From Nectonema munidae (taxonomy: Eukaryota; Nematomorpha; Nectonematoida; Nectonematidae): a DNA stretch of 64,000 nt. The DNA lies in assembly GCA_030549495.1 (NCBI GenBank), contig JAUIRK010000925.1, positions 992,001 to 1,056,000 on the forward strand, written 5' to 3'. This document shows, in pieces, positions 63,280-64,000 of this stretch. The translations under genes were made by a program, and so were the position numbers. How positions within the stretch are numbered: the first letter of the stretch is position 1; every line of letters begins with the position of its first letter. The notes beneath the pieces were generated by a model. The model did no database searches. It was not told the DNA's origin and saw only the letters and a list, made by a program, of their open reading frames with translations.

Positions 63280-63995
63280 AAAGTCCTTATTGAATTACCT
63301 AGTACATCCAATGCTTCCGAACTTAGAAAGTTCATGCATACCTCATCTGGTAGACCTTCATTAGATGATACCCATCTTCAACTTTATCAAGCAGGATAAC
63401 AGATAACAGATTCGCAGAATAACAGATTTCGTTTCTAAAGCTGTTCCTGAAATATCATACTCACGTCCAATCTACATCCCCATTTTCAGTGGAAATACGA
63501 CTCAAGCACGACGTACTCCGATGCATTCGATTTCCACCACATATTAGAATTGGATCATTTTCAAGACATTGTTAAACGTGACTAAAAAATTAAGTCTGTT
63601 GCAATGATATTTTCTGATGGTGGAACTAACGAGACTCCTAGGTTTCCCAAAAGCCTTGACGCCGCCATTCAACTCATGCTCGTGACATATCAGCCTTTAA
63701 TCAAGTCAAACGAAGAATGGCACCATTATTTAAAGCGTTGGCTGCTTCAATCCTTCTCTATGATTCGTTTGGTAACCATCTTGATTCTCAAAGACGAGCA
63801 AAAACGCGTAACTTTAAAAGAGCAGACAAACTGTTGGTAGAAGTACGGAGTGAATTAGTAATAAATTACTACACAGTGCTTTGTGATTACGTGGAGGATT
63901 GCAAGAAGGAATCAGTGCCCTAGGATGATGGTTAAATATTACCAAATCGATTTCTTCCTGCTCTAGACAAGAAGCCGCGGTCCCTCTGTTCGTTT
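63280..63995 (+). mobile_element. Decayed DDE-like transposon ORF, superfamily not identified
   Basis: The plus strand shows, in order and across several frame breaks, Ser-Ala-Met-Ile-Phe-like Phe-Ser-Asp-Gly-Gly-Thr-Asn-Glu-Thr-Pro-Arg-Phe-Pro-Lys (63610-63655), Ala-Phe-Asn-Gln-Val-Lys-Arg-Arg-Met-Ala-Pro-Leu (about 63693-63728), Tyr-Asp-Ser-Phe-Gly-Asn-His-Leu-Asp-Ser-Gln (about 63759-63791) and a Val-Glu-Val-Arg-Ser-Glu-Leu-Val-Ile block. From memory, similar 'Asp-Gly-Gly-x-x-Glu-x-Pro-Arg ... Asn-x-Val-Glu-Arg-Arg-Met-Ala' proteins are repeated in arthropod and other invertebrate genomes without a settled name. The Asp and the Asn-x-Val-(Glu/Lys) spacing suggest a DDE nuclease fold; that is inference. 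It is broken, and it may continue past the window edge. Confidence 0.5.
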
Positions 63996-64000
63996 AGCAG

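Overview
The window looks like nuclear DNA of an arthropod, probably a crustacean with a repeat-rich genome such as a parasitic copepod. The evidence is very high A+T content, long repeat-filled introns with GT/AG splice sites, a Beat-family (arthropod axon-guidance) immunoglobulin gene, and many decayed LINE, hAT, piggyBac and Tc1-like copies. The species is inference; nothing in the sequence names it. There are no bacterial genes, operons or CRISPR arrays.

Three host genes can be supported. (1) A six-exon minus-strand gene spans 23969 to 2822 and encodes a predicted 347-residue, two-Ig-domain Beat-like protein. It includes a 37-base micro-exon, and the splice phases agree at all five junctions. 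(2) A plus-strand SLX4/MUS312 gene (55411-58743) has one large coding exon with two UBZ-type zinc fingers, a SAP-like domain and the SLX1-binding C-terminal domain. (3) The last exon of mitochondrial Tim22 lies on the minus strand (61358-61159), convergent with SLX4. A small unrecognised ORF lies at 966-1352.

Layout. 1-2821: flank with one small ORF. 2822-23969: the beat-like gene, whose introns hold LINE-A copies 1 and 2, degenerate tandem arrays, a hAT remnant, a LINE endonuclease/linker remnant, a Tc1-like MITE and a tRNA-like SINE head. 23970-36493: gene-poor, with an RT remnant, LINE-A copy 3 and a strongly C-depleted tract. 36494-38985: a hAT element with an 8-bp target duplication, split by LINE-A copy 4. 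40500-50780: LINE fragments, a decayed piggyBac, tandem duplications, a longer LINE-C copy and two homopolymer-rich patches that look like assembly errors. 50780-55380: AT-rich, with hAT-like ends. 55383-61358: SLX4, a LINE ORF1-like remnant and the Tim22 exon. 61359-64000: transposon debris ending in a decayed DDE-like ORF family that I cannot name.

The host genes do not form a pathway together: axon guidance, DNA repair and mitochondrial import. The most useful results are the reconstructed beat-like gene with its micro-exon, and a 3' stem-loop kept by all four LINE-A copies despite changed loops and one compensatory pair change.
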